A DNA stretch of 53,623 bases, from the NCBI RefSeq assembly GCF_030682935.1, contig NZ_JAUXNA010000198.1:1-53623 (forward strand), given 5' to 3'. The position numbers and the translations under genes are program-made. A model generated the notes under the pieces. That model searched no databases. It was not told where the DNA came from and worked only from the letters and a program-made list of their open reading frames with translations. Positions 1 to 8,349 of the stretch are shown piece by piece; position 1 is the stretch's first letter, and each line of letters begins with the position of its first letter. This DNA comes from Polaromonas sp. (GTDB taxonomy: Bacteria > Pseudomonadota > Gammaproteobacteria > Burkholderiales > Burkholderiaceae_C).

Positions 1-147
1 AGCATGAACCCGTTTGACGAAATCGCGGTGGAAGAAGCGGTTCGTCTGAAAGAGAAGGGCGTGGTCACCGAGGTGATCGCCGTCTCTTGCGGCGTCACGC
101 AGTGCCAGGAGACCCTGCGCACCGCCATGGCGATCGGCGCCAATCGC
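1..147 (+). pseudogene. etfB: etfB internal fragment (electron transfer flavoprotein beta)
   Basis: The plus frame enters from the left edge and reads [19 protein letters not shown], then VIAVSCGV and [12 protein letters not shown], which is EtfB from about residue 35 onward. After the codons for AIGANR the frame runs into antisense sequence and no longer matches EtfB, so the gene is broken at the centre of the palindrome at 103-174. It differs from the minus-strand copy at 4 of about 45 residues, so it is a second etfB version, not an exact reflection. EtfB carries electrons from acyl-CoA dehydrogenases to ETF-quinone oxidoreductase. The break may be an assembly artefact. Confidence 0.8.
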
Positions 148-174
148 CATGGCGGTGCGCAGGGTCTCCTGGCA
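103..174. repeat. 72-nt near-perfect palindrome joining two etfB copies
   Basis: Bases 103-134 and 143-174 are exact reverse complements (32-nt arms). The 8-nt centre is itself almost self-complementary around GGCGCC. Both arms are etfB coding sequence in mirrored frames. Outside the arms the mirror symmetry decays to paralogue-level similarity. Confidence 0.95.
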
Positions 175-375
175 CTGCAGCACGCCGCAGGACACGGCGA
201 TGACCTCAAGCGCCACGCCCTTTTCCTTCAGGCGCACGGCTTCCTCGATGGCGATCTCGTCGAACGGATTCATGCTCATCTTGACGTTGGCGATGTCGAC
301 ACCGGTGCCGTCTGATTTGACGCGGACTTTCACGTTGTAGTCGACGACGCGCTTGACGGGGACAATGATTTTCAT
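130..375 (-). pseudogene. etfB: etfB 5' part, truncated at the palindrome
   Basis: Starting from the ATG at 375-373 the frame reads [19 protein letters not shown] and continues through [15 protein letters not shown] to [12 protein letters not shown], the first 82 codons of EtfB (a full protein is about 250 residues). It then runs into the antisense of the plus-strand etfB fragment. A good ribosome site (AAGGA) precedes the ATG. It begins 17 bases after the stop of the acyl-CoA ligase gene, so in the real genome etfB (and probably etfA) should close this beta-oxidation operon and supply the electron acceptor for its dehydrogenases. The start is real; the truncation may be an assembly error. 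Confidence 0.85.
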
Positions 376-391
376 GGCTTCCTTTTCATGA

Positions 392-1942
392 TCAGGTTGA
401 AATGCTTAGATGCAGCGCGCGCAGTTCGCGCTTGAGCACTTTGCCAATCGCGCTGCGGGGCAACTCGTCGATGAAATGCAGCGCCGCCAGACGCTGCGTC
501 TTTCCGGCGCTGGCGTTGTACCAGGCCAAGATCTGCGCGGCCTCGTCGATGGCGCCAGGCCGGGGCCGCACAAAGGCGACCGGGGTTTCGCCCCATCGTT
601 CGGAGGGCACGCCCGCCACCGCCACGTCCTCGACGGCCGGGTGCTGGCGCAGCTCGGCCTCCAGGTCGGACGGGTAGATGTTGAAGCCGCCGCTGATGAT
701 CATGTCCTTGCGGCGGTCCAGCAGCGTCAGGAATCCTTCGGCATCAAAGCGCCCCACGTCGCCGGTGCGGATGAAGCGCTTGCCCCCGGCGTCAAACCAT
801 TCGGCCTCGCGCGTCAGGCCGGGCTGGCGGTGGTAGCCCGTCATCATGCTGGGCGAATGCCCGACCACCTCGCCGGTGGCGCCCAGGGGCAGTTCGCGGC
901 CTTCCTCGTCGATCAGCCGCATGTCGCTGGTGGCGGCGGGCTGGCCCACGGTGTGGAGCTTGTCGGGGTGCTCGTGCGCGACCAGGATGCAGGTGCCGCC
1001 GCCTTCGGTCATGCCGTAGAACTCGACCAGGCCGCCCGGCCAGCGCGCGAGCACATCGGCCTTGAGCGCTGCGCTGAACGGTGCACTGGTGCAGAACTTG
1101 AACCGGAACGCCGACAGGTCGTGCGCGCCGAACTGCGGCAGCGCCATGATGCGCTGGTATTGGACCGGCACCAGCATGGTGTGCGTCGCACGGCGCTGCT
1201 CGGCCAGCTGAAGATAGCGCGCCGCATCGAACCTGGGCATCAGCTGCACGCAGCCGCCAAAGCCCAGCGTGGGAAAGAACACCACCAGCGTGGTGTTCGA
1301 ATAGAGCGGCGTGGCCAGCAGCGTCCTGCCTTCAGGGCTGTAGCCGTAGGCGCTGCCCCGCTGAACATGCGCCCAGCGCATGCCGTGCGACTGCACGATG
1401 CCCTTGGGCGTACCCGTGGTGCCCGACGAATAGATGATGTTGAACGGGGCCTCTGGCGACAAATCGACCGGTTGCGGTTGCGCGCCTTCGGCGGCCAGCC
1501 AGTCTTCAAAGCGAATGCCGGCCGAAGCGCCGTCAAGCCAGACGCAGCGGGGCGCCGCCATGTCCTGTGGCACCAGGTCCTGCGCCGCGCTGTCCAGGAA
1601 CAGCCACTGCGCCCCGGCGTCGTGCAGCATGGACGCCAGGCTTTCCCGGTTGGACGAGGGGGCCAGCGGCGCCACCACCACCCCGGCCCGCAGCGCCCCG
1701 AGGAACAGCGCGGCGTACTGCACCGATGAATGAGCGCAAATCGCAATGCTGTCGCCGGGCTGCACACCGTCGCGCTGCAGGGCTGCCGCGATGCGGTCCA
1801 TGAGGGCATCCAGCTGGGCATAGCTCAGTTCACGCTGGTCGTCGCGCAGGGCAGGTCGTTGCGGCTGTCGCTGCGCATGCTCGCGAATCAGCGCCGCGAC
1901 GGTGCGAAAACCCGCTTCGGGTGATGACGTGATGGGGTTCAT
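392..1942 (-). CDS. Acyl-CoA ligase (AMP-forming), PimA-like
   Basis: A 516-residue member of the ANL adenylating family, which activates a carboxylic acid with ATP and then CoA. The phosphate-binding loop [11 protein letters not shown] is at 171-181, YGMTEGG at 309-315, RTGD at 392-395, the hinge [11 protein letters not shown] at 409-419, and the catalytic lysine K501 in RSAIGK. Length is typical. It is the last complete gene of the minus-strand beta-oxidation operon and lies 17 bases before etfB. The neighbouring fusion enzyme, thiolase and paired acyl-CoA dehydrogenases resemble the Rhodopseudomonas pim operon for dicarboxylic acids, so a medium-chain mono- or dicarboxylate is the likely substrate (inference). 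No membrane or export signal is seen. Confidence 0.9.
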   Translation of the reverse strand: MNPITSSPEAGFRTVAALIREHAQRQPQRPALRDDQRELSYAQLDALMDRIAAALQRDGVQPGDSIAICAHSSVQYAALFLGALRAGVVVAPLAPSSNRESLASMLHDAGAQWLFLDSAAQDLVPQDMAAPRCVWLDGASAGIRFEDWLAAEGAQPQPVDLSPEAPFNIIYSSGTTGTPKGIVQSHGMRWAHVQRGSAYGYSPEGRTLLATPLYSNTTLVVFFPTLGFGGCVQLMPRFDAARYLQLAEQRRATHTMLVPVQYQRIMALPQFGAHDLSAFRFKFCTSAPFSAALKADVLARWPGGLVEFYGMTEGGGTCILVAHEHPDKLHTVGQPAATSDMRLIDEEGRELPLGATGEVVGHSPSMMTGYHRQPGLTREAEWFDAGGKRFIRTGDVGRFDAEGFLTLLDRRKDMIISGGFNIYPSDLEAELRQHPAVEDVAVAGVPSERWGETPVAFVRPRPGAIDEAAQILAWYNASAGKTQRLAALHFIDELPRSAIGKVLKRELRALHLSIST

Positions 1943-2102
1943 GGGCGCGTCCGGGCAGTTTCAGTTGCGATTGAGTGAATGCGGTTGATTGTCAGGTTAT
2001 CAAAAATGATAGCTGTATACGTAGGCAGAATGAGCGCTAGAAGCATTTTTCATTACTTTTTTGTAACGACTCAGGGTGCCACCTGTTCCCGAGTCCGCAC
2101 GG

Positions 2103-2139
2103 CTCCTTCCCCCGCTGGGGGAAGGCTGGGATGGGGGCT
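2103..2139 (+). repeat. REP-like palindromic element, copy 1
   Basis: A 37-nt unit beginning CTCCTTCC with hairpin arms CCTTCCCCC and GGGGGAAGG, then GGGATGGGGGCT. It recurs in inverted orientation at 2227-2264 with a few changes. The pair brackets about 87 bases and could itself fold into a long stem. Confidence 0.85.
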
Positions 2140-2226
2140 GGCGGAAGTGGCCGGGCAGCCGAAATTCGATTCGTGGCTGGCTCTGGCAAGACCGTCTGAA
2201 CACCATGTATGAATGCTCCTTGCGAA

Positions 2227-2264
2227 AGCCCCCATCCCGACCTTCCCCCAAAGACGGGAAGGAG
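2227..2264 (-). repeat. REP-like palindromic element, copy 2 (inverted)
   Basis: On the minus strand this 38-nt unit reads CTCCTTCC, then GGGGGAAGG and GGGATGGGGGCT, matching copy 1 except around the loop of the short hairpin. Such GC-rich inverted pairs between genes often act as REP/BIME-type elements or transcription stops (inference). Confidence 0.85.
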
Positions 2265-2324
2265 AAAATCGGGGAGGCTGAGTAGTTGCATTTTTTACTG
2301 AAGGATGAGCATCCCGTTTGCCGG

Positions 2325-2370
2325 CCTGCACCTGCACCTGCACTTGCACTTGCACTTGCACTTGCACTTG
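2325..2370. repeat. Hexanucleotide tandem repeat
   Basis: Three CCTGCA units followed by four CTTGCA units and a partial CTTG, 46 bases in all, lying 25 bases past the stop codon of the TTT receptor gene. The switch from one variant to the other suggests expansion by slippage after one mutation. Confidence 0.95.
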
Positions 2371-2394
2371 CGGTCGCCTGGCGGCGTGGATCCG

Positions 2395-3393
2395 TTATTG
2401 GTTCGTGATGCCCTTGTCGCGGATCACCTTGCCCCACTTGGTGTAGTCCTGCTGCACGCGGGTGGCCATCTGGTCGGCGGTCTGGTAGTTGGCGATGGCG
2501 CCGGCGTTGAGCAGCTTGTCCTGCGTGTCTTTTTCGGCCAGGATGGCCTTGACCTCGGCGCTGATGCGGTCGACCACGTCCTTGGGCGTGCCCGCAGGGG
2601 CCATCAGGCCGCCCCAAGACACGGCATCAAAGCCCTTGAAGCCTTGCTCGGCAATGGTTTTGACATCGGGGATCACGCCCACGCGCTGGGGCGAACCCAC
2701 TGCAATGGCGCGCAGACCGCCTGACTGGATGTGCGGCAAGGCGGCCACCAGGTCGGCGTACATCATGGGCACCTGGCCGCCCAGGGTGTCGGTAATGGCC
2801 GGCACACCGCCCCGGTAAGGCACATGCTGCATGTCGAACTGGCCCATCTGCTTGAGCAGCTCCATGCTCAGGTGGCCGAAGCTGCCGACGCCTGAGCTGG
2901 TGTAGTTGAGGCGGCCGGGCTGCGCCTTGGCATGGGTCACGAGCTTTTGCAGGTCGGTCACGGTGGGCATCAGCGACGGGTTGACCACCACCACGATGGG
3001 CAGGTCGTACACCGTGGCAATCGAGGTGAAGTCCTTCACGCTGTCGTAGCCCGTGGTCTTGTACAGGTGCGGTGCCAGCAGGGTCGGCGTGGCCAGCATC
3101 ATGAGGGTGTAGCCGTCAGCCGGTGACTTGGCCACCTGCGCTGCCGCAATCGCCCCCGATGCGCCGGCCTTGTTCTCCACGATGACAGGCTGCTTGAGGC
3201 GCAAGGCCAGTTTCTGGCCAATGATGCGCGAGGCGGTGTCGGTCGGGCCGCCGGCCGGGAACGGCACGATCAGCTTGATGGTCTTGCTGGGCCAGGCTTG
3301 CGCGAAGGCGCTGCCTGCCAGCACGGGCAGGGCCAGGGCCAGCAGGACGCGGCGGGTCAGGCCGGACAGCTTGAAAGAAATAGGGTTGGACAT
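2395..3393 (-). CDS. TTT-family periplasmic receptor (Bug protein)
   Basis: A 332-residue solute-binding protein of the tripartite tricarboxylate transporter family. The start at 3393 is chosen because GGAG sits at good spacing before it and because it gives a clean signal peptide (TRRVLLALALPVLAGSAFA, cleaved near residue 31). The mature part has the family marks PSKTIKLIVPFPAGGPTDT, SPADGYTLMM and VPYRGGVPA. Bug receptors bind carboxylates in the periplasm. No TctA/TctB membrane partner is present in the window, so it must share one or act as a sensor. Its place inside the beta-oxidation operon suggests it binds the operon's substrate. Confidence 0.92.
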   Translation of the reverse strand: MSNPISFKLSGLTRRVLLALALPVLAGSAFAQAWPSKTIKLIVPFPAGGPTDTASRIIGQKLALRLKQPVIVENKAGASGAIAAAQVAKSPADGYTLMMLATPTLLAPHLYKTTGYDSVKDFTSIATVYDLPIVVVVNPSLMPTVTDLQKLVTHAKAQPGRLNYTSSGVGSFGHLSMELLKQMGQFDMQHVPYRGGVPAITDTLGGQVPMMYADLVAALPHIQSGGLRAIAVGSPQRVGVIPDVKTIAEQGFKGFDAVSWGGLMAPAGTPKDVVDRISAEVKAILAEKDTQDKLLNAGAIANYQTADQMATRVQQDYTKWGKVIRDKGITNQ

Positions 3394-3443
3394 GGGTTCT
3401 CCTGGGTAGCTTGAACGAAAAAAATGGAAATGCGGCGGCGCTT

Positions 3444-4652
3444 TCAGAGCACGCCAAGCGCCTTGAGCTCGGCCAGGCGCTCGTCGCCCAGGCCCAGCAG
3501 GCTCGATAGAACTTCGCGGGTGCCTTCGCCCAGTTCGGGCGGTGCGCGGCGCACCGGCAGGCGCTCGCCATCGAGCCGGTAGGGGGGCGCCATCACATGC
3601 GTGCTGCCGGCCACCGGATGGGGCTGCTCGGTCACCAGCCCGCCGCGCACGGCGCGCTCGGAGGTCAGGGCTTCGTACAGGCCCAGCACTTCGCCGCACG
3701 GAATGCCGGCCGCCTTGAGGCGTTGCAGCAGCAGCTGGCGCGAGCGGCTGCCCAGCTCGCGCAGGATCTCCGACATCAGGGCCTGGCGGTTGGCGCCGCG
3801 CCCCAGGTTGGTCTTGAAGCGCTCGTCATCGGCCAGGTCGGGGCGGTCGATCACCTCGCGGCAAAAGCGCTCAAACTGGGCGTTGTTGCCCACGGTGATG
3901 ACCAGCGGGCCGTCTTCGGCATTGAACACGCCATAGGGCACGATGGACGGATGCGCATTGCCGTAGCGCGGCGGGTCTTTCTGCATCAGCATGGCTTCCA
4001 GCCCGTAGTAGGCTGTGATCATGAGGCCGCAGTCGAACAGCGCCATCTCGACATGGCGCCCGCGCCCGGTCTTTTGGCGCTGGAACAAGGCCGCCAGGAT
4101 GGCCTGGGCCGAATACATGCCGGTGAACATGTCCACCGCTGCCACGCCGAACTTCAGCGGCGGCTGATCGGCCTCGCCGTTGATCGCCATCAGGCCGGCT
4201 TCGCCTTGCACCACCAGGTCGTAGCCGGGACGCGCGGCCTCGGGTCCGCTGCGGTCATAGCCCGTGATCGAGCAGTAAACGATGTCGGGCCGCACGGCCT
4301 TGATCTGCTCGTAACCCAGGCCCATTTTCTCGGCGCCGCCGAACTTGAAGTTCTGGATCACCACGTCGCACTGCCGCGCCAGGTCCAGCACGATCTGCAC
4401 CGCCTCGGGCTTTTGCAGGTCCAGCGTGATGGAGCGCTTGTTGCGGTTCATGCTGTTGAAGTAGGCGGTTTCGGTTTTGCCCACGCGCAAGCCCCAGTCG
4501 CGCGTGTCGTCGCCGCGTCCCGGGTGCTCGACCTTGATGACCTCGGCGCCAAAGTCGCCCAGCACCATGCCGCACATGGGGCCGGCCAGCACGCGGGAAA
4601 GATCGAGGACGCGGATGCCTGCCAGCGGCAGCGAGGGGTTTATGTCTGACAT
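3444..4652 (-). CDS. Family III CoA transferase (CaiB/BaiF)
   Basis: A 402-residue class III CoA transferase, which moves CoA between carboxylic acids through an enzyme-bound anhydride. The N-terminus LAGIRVLDLSRVLAGP and FGAEVIKVEHP are hallmarks; the expected catalytic aspartate is in AVDMFTGMY, about residue 170. It lies 50 bases upstream of the receptor gene and 87 bases after the small acyl-CoA dehydrogenase gene, all on the same strand. With an AMP ligase in the same operon there are two routes to the CoA thioester. The substrate cannot be read from sequence. Confidence 0.9.
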   Translation of the reverse strand: MSDINPSLPLAGIRVLDLSRVLAGPMCGMVLGDFGAEVIKVEHPGRGDDTRDWGLRVGKTETAYFNSMNRNKRSITLDLQKPEAVQIVLDLARQCDVVIQNFKFGGAEKMGLGYEQIKAVRPDIVYCSITGYDRSGPEAARPGYDLVVQGEAGLMAINGEADQPPLKFGVAAVDMFTGMYSAQAILAALFQRQKTGRGRHVEMALFDCGLMITAYYGLEAMLMQKDPPRYGNAHPSIVPYGVFNAEDGPLVITVGNNAQFERFCREVIDRPDLADDERFKTNLGRGANRQALMSEILRELGSRSRQLLLQRLKAAGIPCGEVLGLYEALTSERAVRGGLVTEQPHPVAGSTHVMAPPYRLDGERLPVRRAPPELGEGTREVLSSLLGLGDERLAELKALGVL

Positions 4653-4739
4653 GACGGGTTCATTTTCAAAATAGTCGGGAGCGCCAGGCGTCCTGGCACG
4701 GCGCCTTCGCGGCGCGACAGCAGCGGCCCGTTCATGGCC

Positions 4740-5873
4740 TCAGGCCTGGCCCAGCGCGATGAAGCGCGCCAAGTGGTGGTCCTCGTCGCCGAGCTGGTGG
4801 TCGATCATGACCAGGCGCTTGGCGTAGTGGGGCATGGGCAGCTCCCAAGTCATGCCGATGCCGCCGTGCAGCTGGATGCATTCTTCGGCCACCAGCGTGC
4901 CTATGCGGCCGATGCTGTATTTGGCGGCCGACAAGGCGCGCTCGCGCGTGCTTCGGTCGGCCTGCAGTGCGGCGGCGGCATTGATCACGGCCGAGCGGGC
5001 CTGCTCGATCTCCAGCAGCACATCGGCCATGCGGTGCTGCAGGGCCTGGAAGCTGCCGATGGCCTTGCCGAACTGCTTGCGCGTTTGCAGGTACTCGATG
5101 GTCTGCTTCTTGGCCACTTCCATCGCGCCCAGGGACTCGGCGCACAGCGCCAGGATGCCACGGCCCACGGCATGCTCCAGCGTGGTCAGGCCCTGGCCTT
5201 CGGTGCCTAGCAGGGCCGAGGCGGGCACGCGCACTTGCGTGAAGGTGATTTCAGCGGCACGGGTGCCGTCGATGTTGGGGTAGGCGCGCAGGCTCACCCC
5301 GGCCGTGTCGGCGGGCAGCACAAACAGCGAGATGCCGTCCTCGCTGGCCACGTCGCCGCTGCTGCGGGCGGACACGATCACGGTCTGCGCCTGGTCGCCC
5401 AGGGCCACCACCGCCTTGGCACCGTCGATCACATAGTGGTCGCCGCTGCGGGTGGCGCGGGTGCTGACGCGGTGGAGCGCGTAATGCGCGTCGGCTTCTT
5501 CATGGGCCAGCGTGGCAATGTGGTTGCCATCGATGAGGCTGGCCAGCAGCGCTTGCTGGGCGTCGTTGCCGGCGTGGGCCAGGGCGCTGCCCGCCAGCAC
5601 GGCGCTGGCCAGGAAGGGTTCCACCACCAAGCCACGGCCCAGGGATTCGAACACCACGGCGATGTCAAAGCCATCGCCGCCAAAGCCGCCTTGCGCTTCG
5701 GTAAACAGGGCGCCGATCACGCCCAGCTCGGCAAACTTGGCCCATTGCACGGGGCTGTACCCGAGCTTGGATTTGCTGATCTTGTGACGGGTCTCGATGT
5801 TGTACTGCTCGGCCACGTAGCGGTCGAGCGAGTCCGCCAGCATCCGGCGGTCTTCGGTGTGGGTGAAGTTCAT
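4740..5873 (-). CDS. Acyl-CoA dehydrogenase, small-subunit type (PimD-like)
   Basis: A 377-residue FAD acyl-CoA dehydrogenase that makes a trans-2-enoyl-CoA. N-terminal helical domain to about 120, middle beta domain, then the C-terminal segment with RKQFGKAIGSFQALQHRMAD and the late motif QLHGGIGMTWE, where the glutamate is in the usual catalytic-base position. It lies 26 bases after a second dehydrogenase gene. Tandem unequal pairs of this kind (large then small) match PimC/PimD, which are thought to act together on dicarboxyl-CoA. The heteromer is an inference. Confidence 0.9.
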   Translation of the reverse strand: MNFTHTEDRRMLADSLDRYVAEQYNIETRHKISKSKLGYSPVQWAKFAELGVIGALFTEAQGGFGGDGFDIAVVFESLGRGLVVEPFLASAVLAGSALAHAGNDAQQALLASLIDGNHIATLAHEEADAHYALHRVSTRATRSGDHYVIDGAKAVVALGDQAQTVIVSARSSGDVASEDGISLFVLPADTAGVSLRAYPNIDGTRAAEITFTQVRVPASALLGTEGQGLTTLEHAVGRGILALCAESLGAMEVAKKQTIEYLQTRKQFGKAIGSFQALQHRMADVLLEIEQARSAVINAAAALQADRSTRERALSAAKYSIGRIGTLVAEECIQLHGGIGMTWELPMPHYAKRLVMIDHQLGDEDHHLARFIALGQA

Positions 5874-5899
5874 GGTGGGGTCCTCGTCAGGCCGGTGCT

Positions 5900-7096
5900 T
5901 TACAGGCCCAGGATCATCTTGGAGATGATGTTCTTCTGGATTTCATTGGAGCCGCCGAAAATCGACAGCTTGCGGTTGTTGAAGTACTGGGCCGCGGCAA
6001 AGGCCGCCTCTTGCGGGCCCACGCTGGCCTGGTCGTAGCCTTCCTGCAGTGCTTCCTCGATAAAGGGCAGGGCGTAGGGGCCCATGGCGCGGCGGGTCAG
6101 GGCGGTCAGTTCCTGGCGGATCTCGGTGCCGCGGATCTTGAGCATGGAGCTTTCAGCGCCCGGTGCGCCGCCCCCTGCCACGGCCGTGATCACGCGCATG
6201 TTGGTGGTCTTCATGTTTTCCAGGTCGATCTCGACCCGGGCCAGGCGCGCCGCGAACAGCGGGTCCCGCGCCAGGGGCTGGCCGTTCTTCAGGGTCCTGG
6301 CCGCGATCACCTTGAGGCGTGCCAGCGCGGCATCGGAAAATCCCACGCCGGCGATGTTGGTGCGCTCGTAGGTCAGCAGGTACTTGGCACAGGTCCAACC
6401 CTTGTTCTCCTGGCCCACCAGGTTGCCGGCCGGCACCTTCACGTCGGTAAAGAAGACCTCGTTGACCTCGTGCTCGCCATCCAGCGTGATGATGGGGCGC
6501 ACGTCCACGCCTGGGGTGGTCATGTCGATGAGCAGGAAGCTGATGCCTTCTTGCGGCTTGACGTCGCGGTCTGTGCGCACCAGGCAAAAGATCATGTTGG
6601 CGTGCTGACCCAGCGTCGTCCAGGTCTTTTGGCCGTTGACGATGTAGTGGTCGCCGCTGCGCACCGCGCTGGTCTTGACCGACGCCAGGTCGGAGCCGGC
6701 GCCCGGCTCCGAGTAGCCCTGGCACCACCAGTCGGCACCGCTGAGGATGCGCGGCAGCCAGTGCTGCTTCTGGGCGTCGTTGCCGTACTTGATCAGCACC
6801 GGGCCCAGCATGTTGACCCCGAAGGGAATGGTGCGGGGGGCATAGGCCAGGGCGCACTCGTGTTCGAAGATGAACTTCTGCACGGTGTTCCAGCCCGGTC
6901 CGCCGTACTGCTCGGGCCAGTGGCTGGCCAGCCAGCCCTGGGCGTTGAGCAGCGCATGCCAGGCTTGCAGATCGACCTTGCCCAGGTGCTTGCCTTCGCG
7001 CACCTTGGCGGTCAGTGGGGCCGGCACCTGGTCGGTCAGGAAACGCTGCACTTCGGCGCGGAACGCCTGTTCTTCGGGGGTAAAACTCAGGTCCAT
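5900..7096 (-). CDS. Acyl-CoA dehydrogenase, large-subunit type (PimC-like)
   Basis: A 398-residue acyl-CoA dehydrogenase beginning MDLSFTPEEQAFRAEVQRFL. The FAD-binding motif YSEPGAGSDLASVKT and NGQKTWTT are intact, and the C-terminus has the family's IFGGSNEIQKNIISKMILGL. The last motif is usual for this subclass, whose catalytic glutamate lies elsewhere than in the HGGxGxxxE enzymes. It sits 19 bases after the thiolase gene and 26 bases before the small dehydrogenase, so the two are surely co-transcribed. Electrons should pass to ETF, whose beta gene lies at the operon end. Confidence 0.92.
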   Translation of the reverse strand: MDLSFTPEEQAFRAEVQRFLTDQVPAPLTAKVREGKHLGKVDLQAWHALLNAQGWLASHWPEQYGGPGWNTVQKFIFEHECALAYAPRTIPFGVNMLGPVLIKYGNDAQKQHWLPRILSGADWWCQGYSEPGAGSDLASVKTSAVRSGDHYIVNGQKTWTTLGQHANMIFCLVRTDRDVKPQEGISFLLIDMTTPGVDVRPIITLDGEHEVNEVFFTDVKVPAGNLVGQENKGWTCAKYLLTYERTNIAGVGFSDAALARLKVIAARTLKNGQPLARDPLFAARLARVEIDLENMKTTNMRVITAVAGGGAPGAESSMLKIRGTEIRQELTALTRRAMGPYALPFIEEALQEGYDQASVGPQEAAFAAAQYFNNRKLSIFGGSNEIQKNIISKMILGL

Positions 7097-7115
7097 GGCG
7101 ATGTCTCAGTCTCTT

Positions 7116-8303
7116 TCAGAAAATTTCAAACAGGCCGGCGGCACCCATGCCGCCAGCAATGCACATGGTCACGACCGCGTACCTGGCCTTGCGGCGACGG
7201 CCTTCCAGCAGCACATGGCCGACCAGGCGCGCGCCGGTCATGCCAAACGGGTGGCCTATCGACACGGCGCCGCCGTTGACGTTCAGGCGCTCGTCGGGGA
7301 TGCCCAGCGTTTGCTGGCAGTAGATCGCCTGCGAGGCAAAGGCTTCGTTGAGCTCCCACAGGTCGATGTCGTCCACCGTCAAGCCATGGCGGGCCAACAG
7401 CTTGGGCACGGCGAACACCGGGCCAATGCCCATTTCATCGGGCTCGCAGCCGGCCACGGCCATGCCGCGAAAGGCGCCCAGGGCTTGCAGGCCCAGGCGC
7501 GCTGCTTCCCTGGCTTCCATCAGCACGCAGGCCGAGGCGCCGTCGGACAGTTGCGAGGCGTTGCCGGCGGTGATGAACTGGCCGGCGCCGCGCACGGGCG
7601 CCAGCTTGGCCAGGGACTCGTAGGTGGTGCCGGCGCGGTTGCAGGTGTCGTGGTCAATCGTCACGTCCTGGTGCGTGACTTCCTGGGTTTCCTTGTTCGT
7701 GACCGCCATGGTGGTGGTCACGGAGATGATCTCGTCCTTGTAGCGGCCGGCAGCCTGCGCTTCGGCGGTTTTGCGCTGGCTCTCGACCGAGAAGCGGTCT
7801 TGCGCCTCGCGGCTGATGCCATAGCGACTGGCCACGATGTCGGCGGTCTCGATCATCGCCATGTACAGAGCGGGTTTGTGTTCGTTGATCCAGGGGTCGA
7901 TGCCGGTGTCGACGCCGCCGCCTTCACTGCGGCGAATGCCGGAGATGCTTTCCACGCCGCCGGCGATCATGGCCGGGGCGCCGTCCACGATGATGCGGCC
8001 CGCGGCCATGGCCACCGCCTGAAGGCCCGAGGCGCAGAAGCGGCTGACCGTGGCGCCCGCGATGCTCAGGGGCAGGCCGGCGCGGATCACGCTGGCGCGT
8101 CCAGTGTTGCGGCCAGTGCGCCCTTCCGGGTAGCCGCAGCCGAGGATGGCGTCCTCGATCAGGCCGGGGTCTATGCCGGCGCGCTCGACGGCGGCCTTGA
8201 CGGCGAACGAGGCCAGGGTGGCGCCACTGACCGCGTTGAACTCGCCCCGGTGGGACTTGGTCAGGGGGGTGCGGGCGGTGGATACGATGACGGCTTCACG
8301 CAT
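7116..8303 (-). CDS. Acetyl-CoA C-acyltransferase (thiolase)
   Basis: A 395-residue degradative thiolase that cleaves 3-ketoacyl-CoA with CoA. The start at 8303 ([17 protein letters not shown]) is chosen over an upstream ATG because GGAG lies 9 bases before it and because thiolases begin here. The active-site residues are visible: C90 in [11 protein letters not shown]351 in [10 protein letters not shown] and C381 in [10 protein letters not shown]. It lies between the fusion enzyme and the dehydrogenase pair, completing the beta-oxidation cycle. Position in the operon matches PimB. Confidence 0.95.
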   Translation of the reverse strand: MREAVIVSTARTPLTKSHRGEFNAVSGATLASFAVKAAVERAGIDPGLIEDAILGCGYPEGRTGRNTGRASVIRAGLPLSIAGATVSRFCASGLQAVAMAAGRIIVDGAPAMIAGGVESISGIRRSEGGGVDTGIDPWINEHKPALYMAMIETADIVASRYGISREAQDRFSVESQRKTAEAQAAGRYKDEIISVTTTMAVTNKETQEVTHQDVTIDHDTCNRAGTTYESLAKLAPVRGAGQFITAGNASQLSDGASACVLMEAREAARLGLQALGAFRGMAVAGCEPDEMGIGPVFAVPKLLARHGLTVDDIDLWELNEAFASQAIYCQQTLGIPDERLNVNGGAVSIGHPFGMTGARLVGHVLLEGRRRKARYAVVTMCIAGGMGAAGLFEIF

Positions 8304-8349
8304 GGTGGGGTCTCCTGATGATGAACATTGCGGCTTGATGACGGCTTGA

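Larger units (their letters stand above)
1943..2394. other. 452-base intergenic stretch with repeats, no gene
   Basis: No convincing coding frame lies here. It holds an inverted pair of REP-like hairpin elements (2103-2139 and 2227-2264) and a hexamer tandem repeat (2325-2370). It separates the TTT receptor gene from the acyl-CoA ligase gene; the ligase may have its own promoter or depend on read-through. Confidence 0.8.

Noticed and set aside
410..1729. 439-codon plus-strand open frame
   Set aside because: Antisense to the acyl-CoA ligase; rich in R, H, Q and A with no family motif, as expected for the mirror frame of a high-GC gene.
2325..2370. CRISPR array
   Set aside because: The tract is an uninterrupted hexamer repeat with no spacers and no cas genes in the window.
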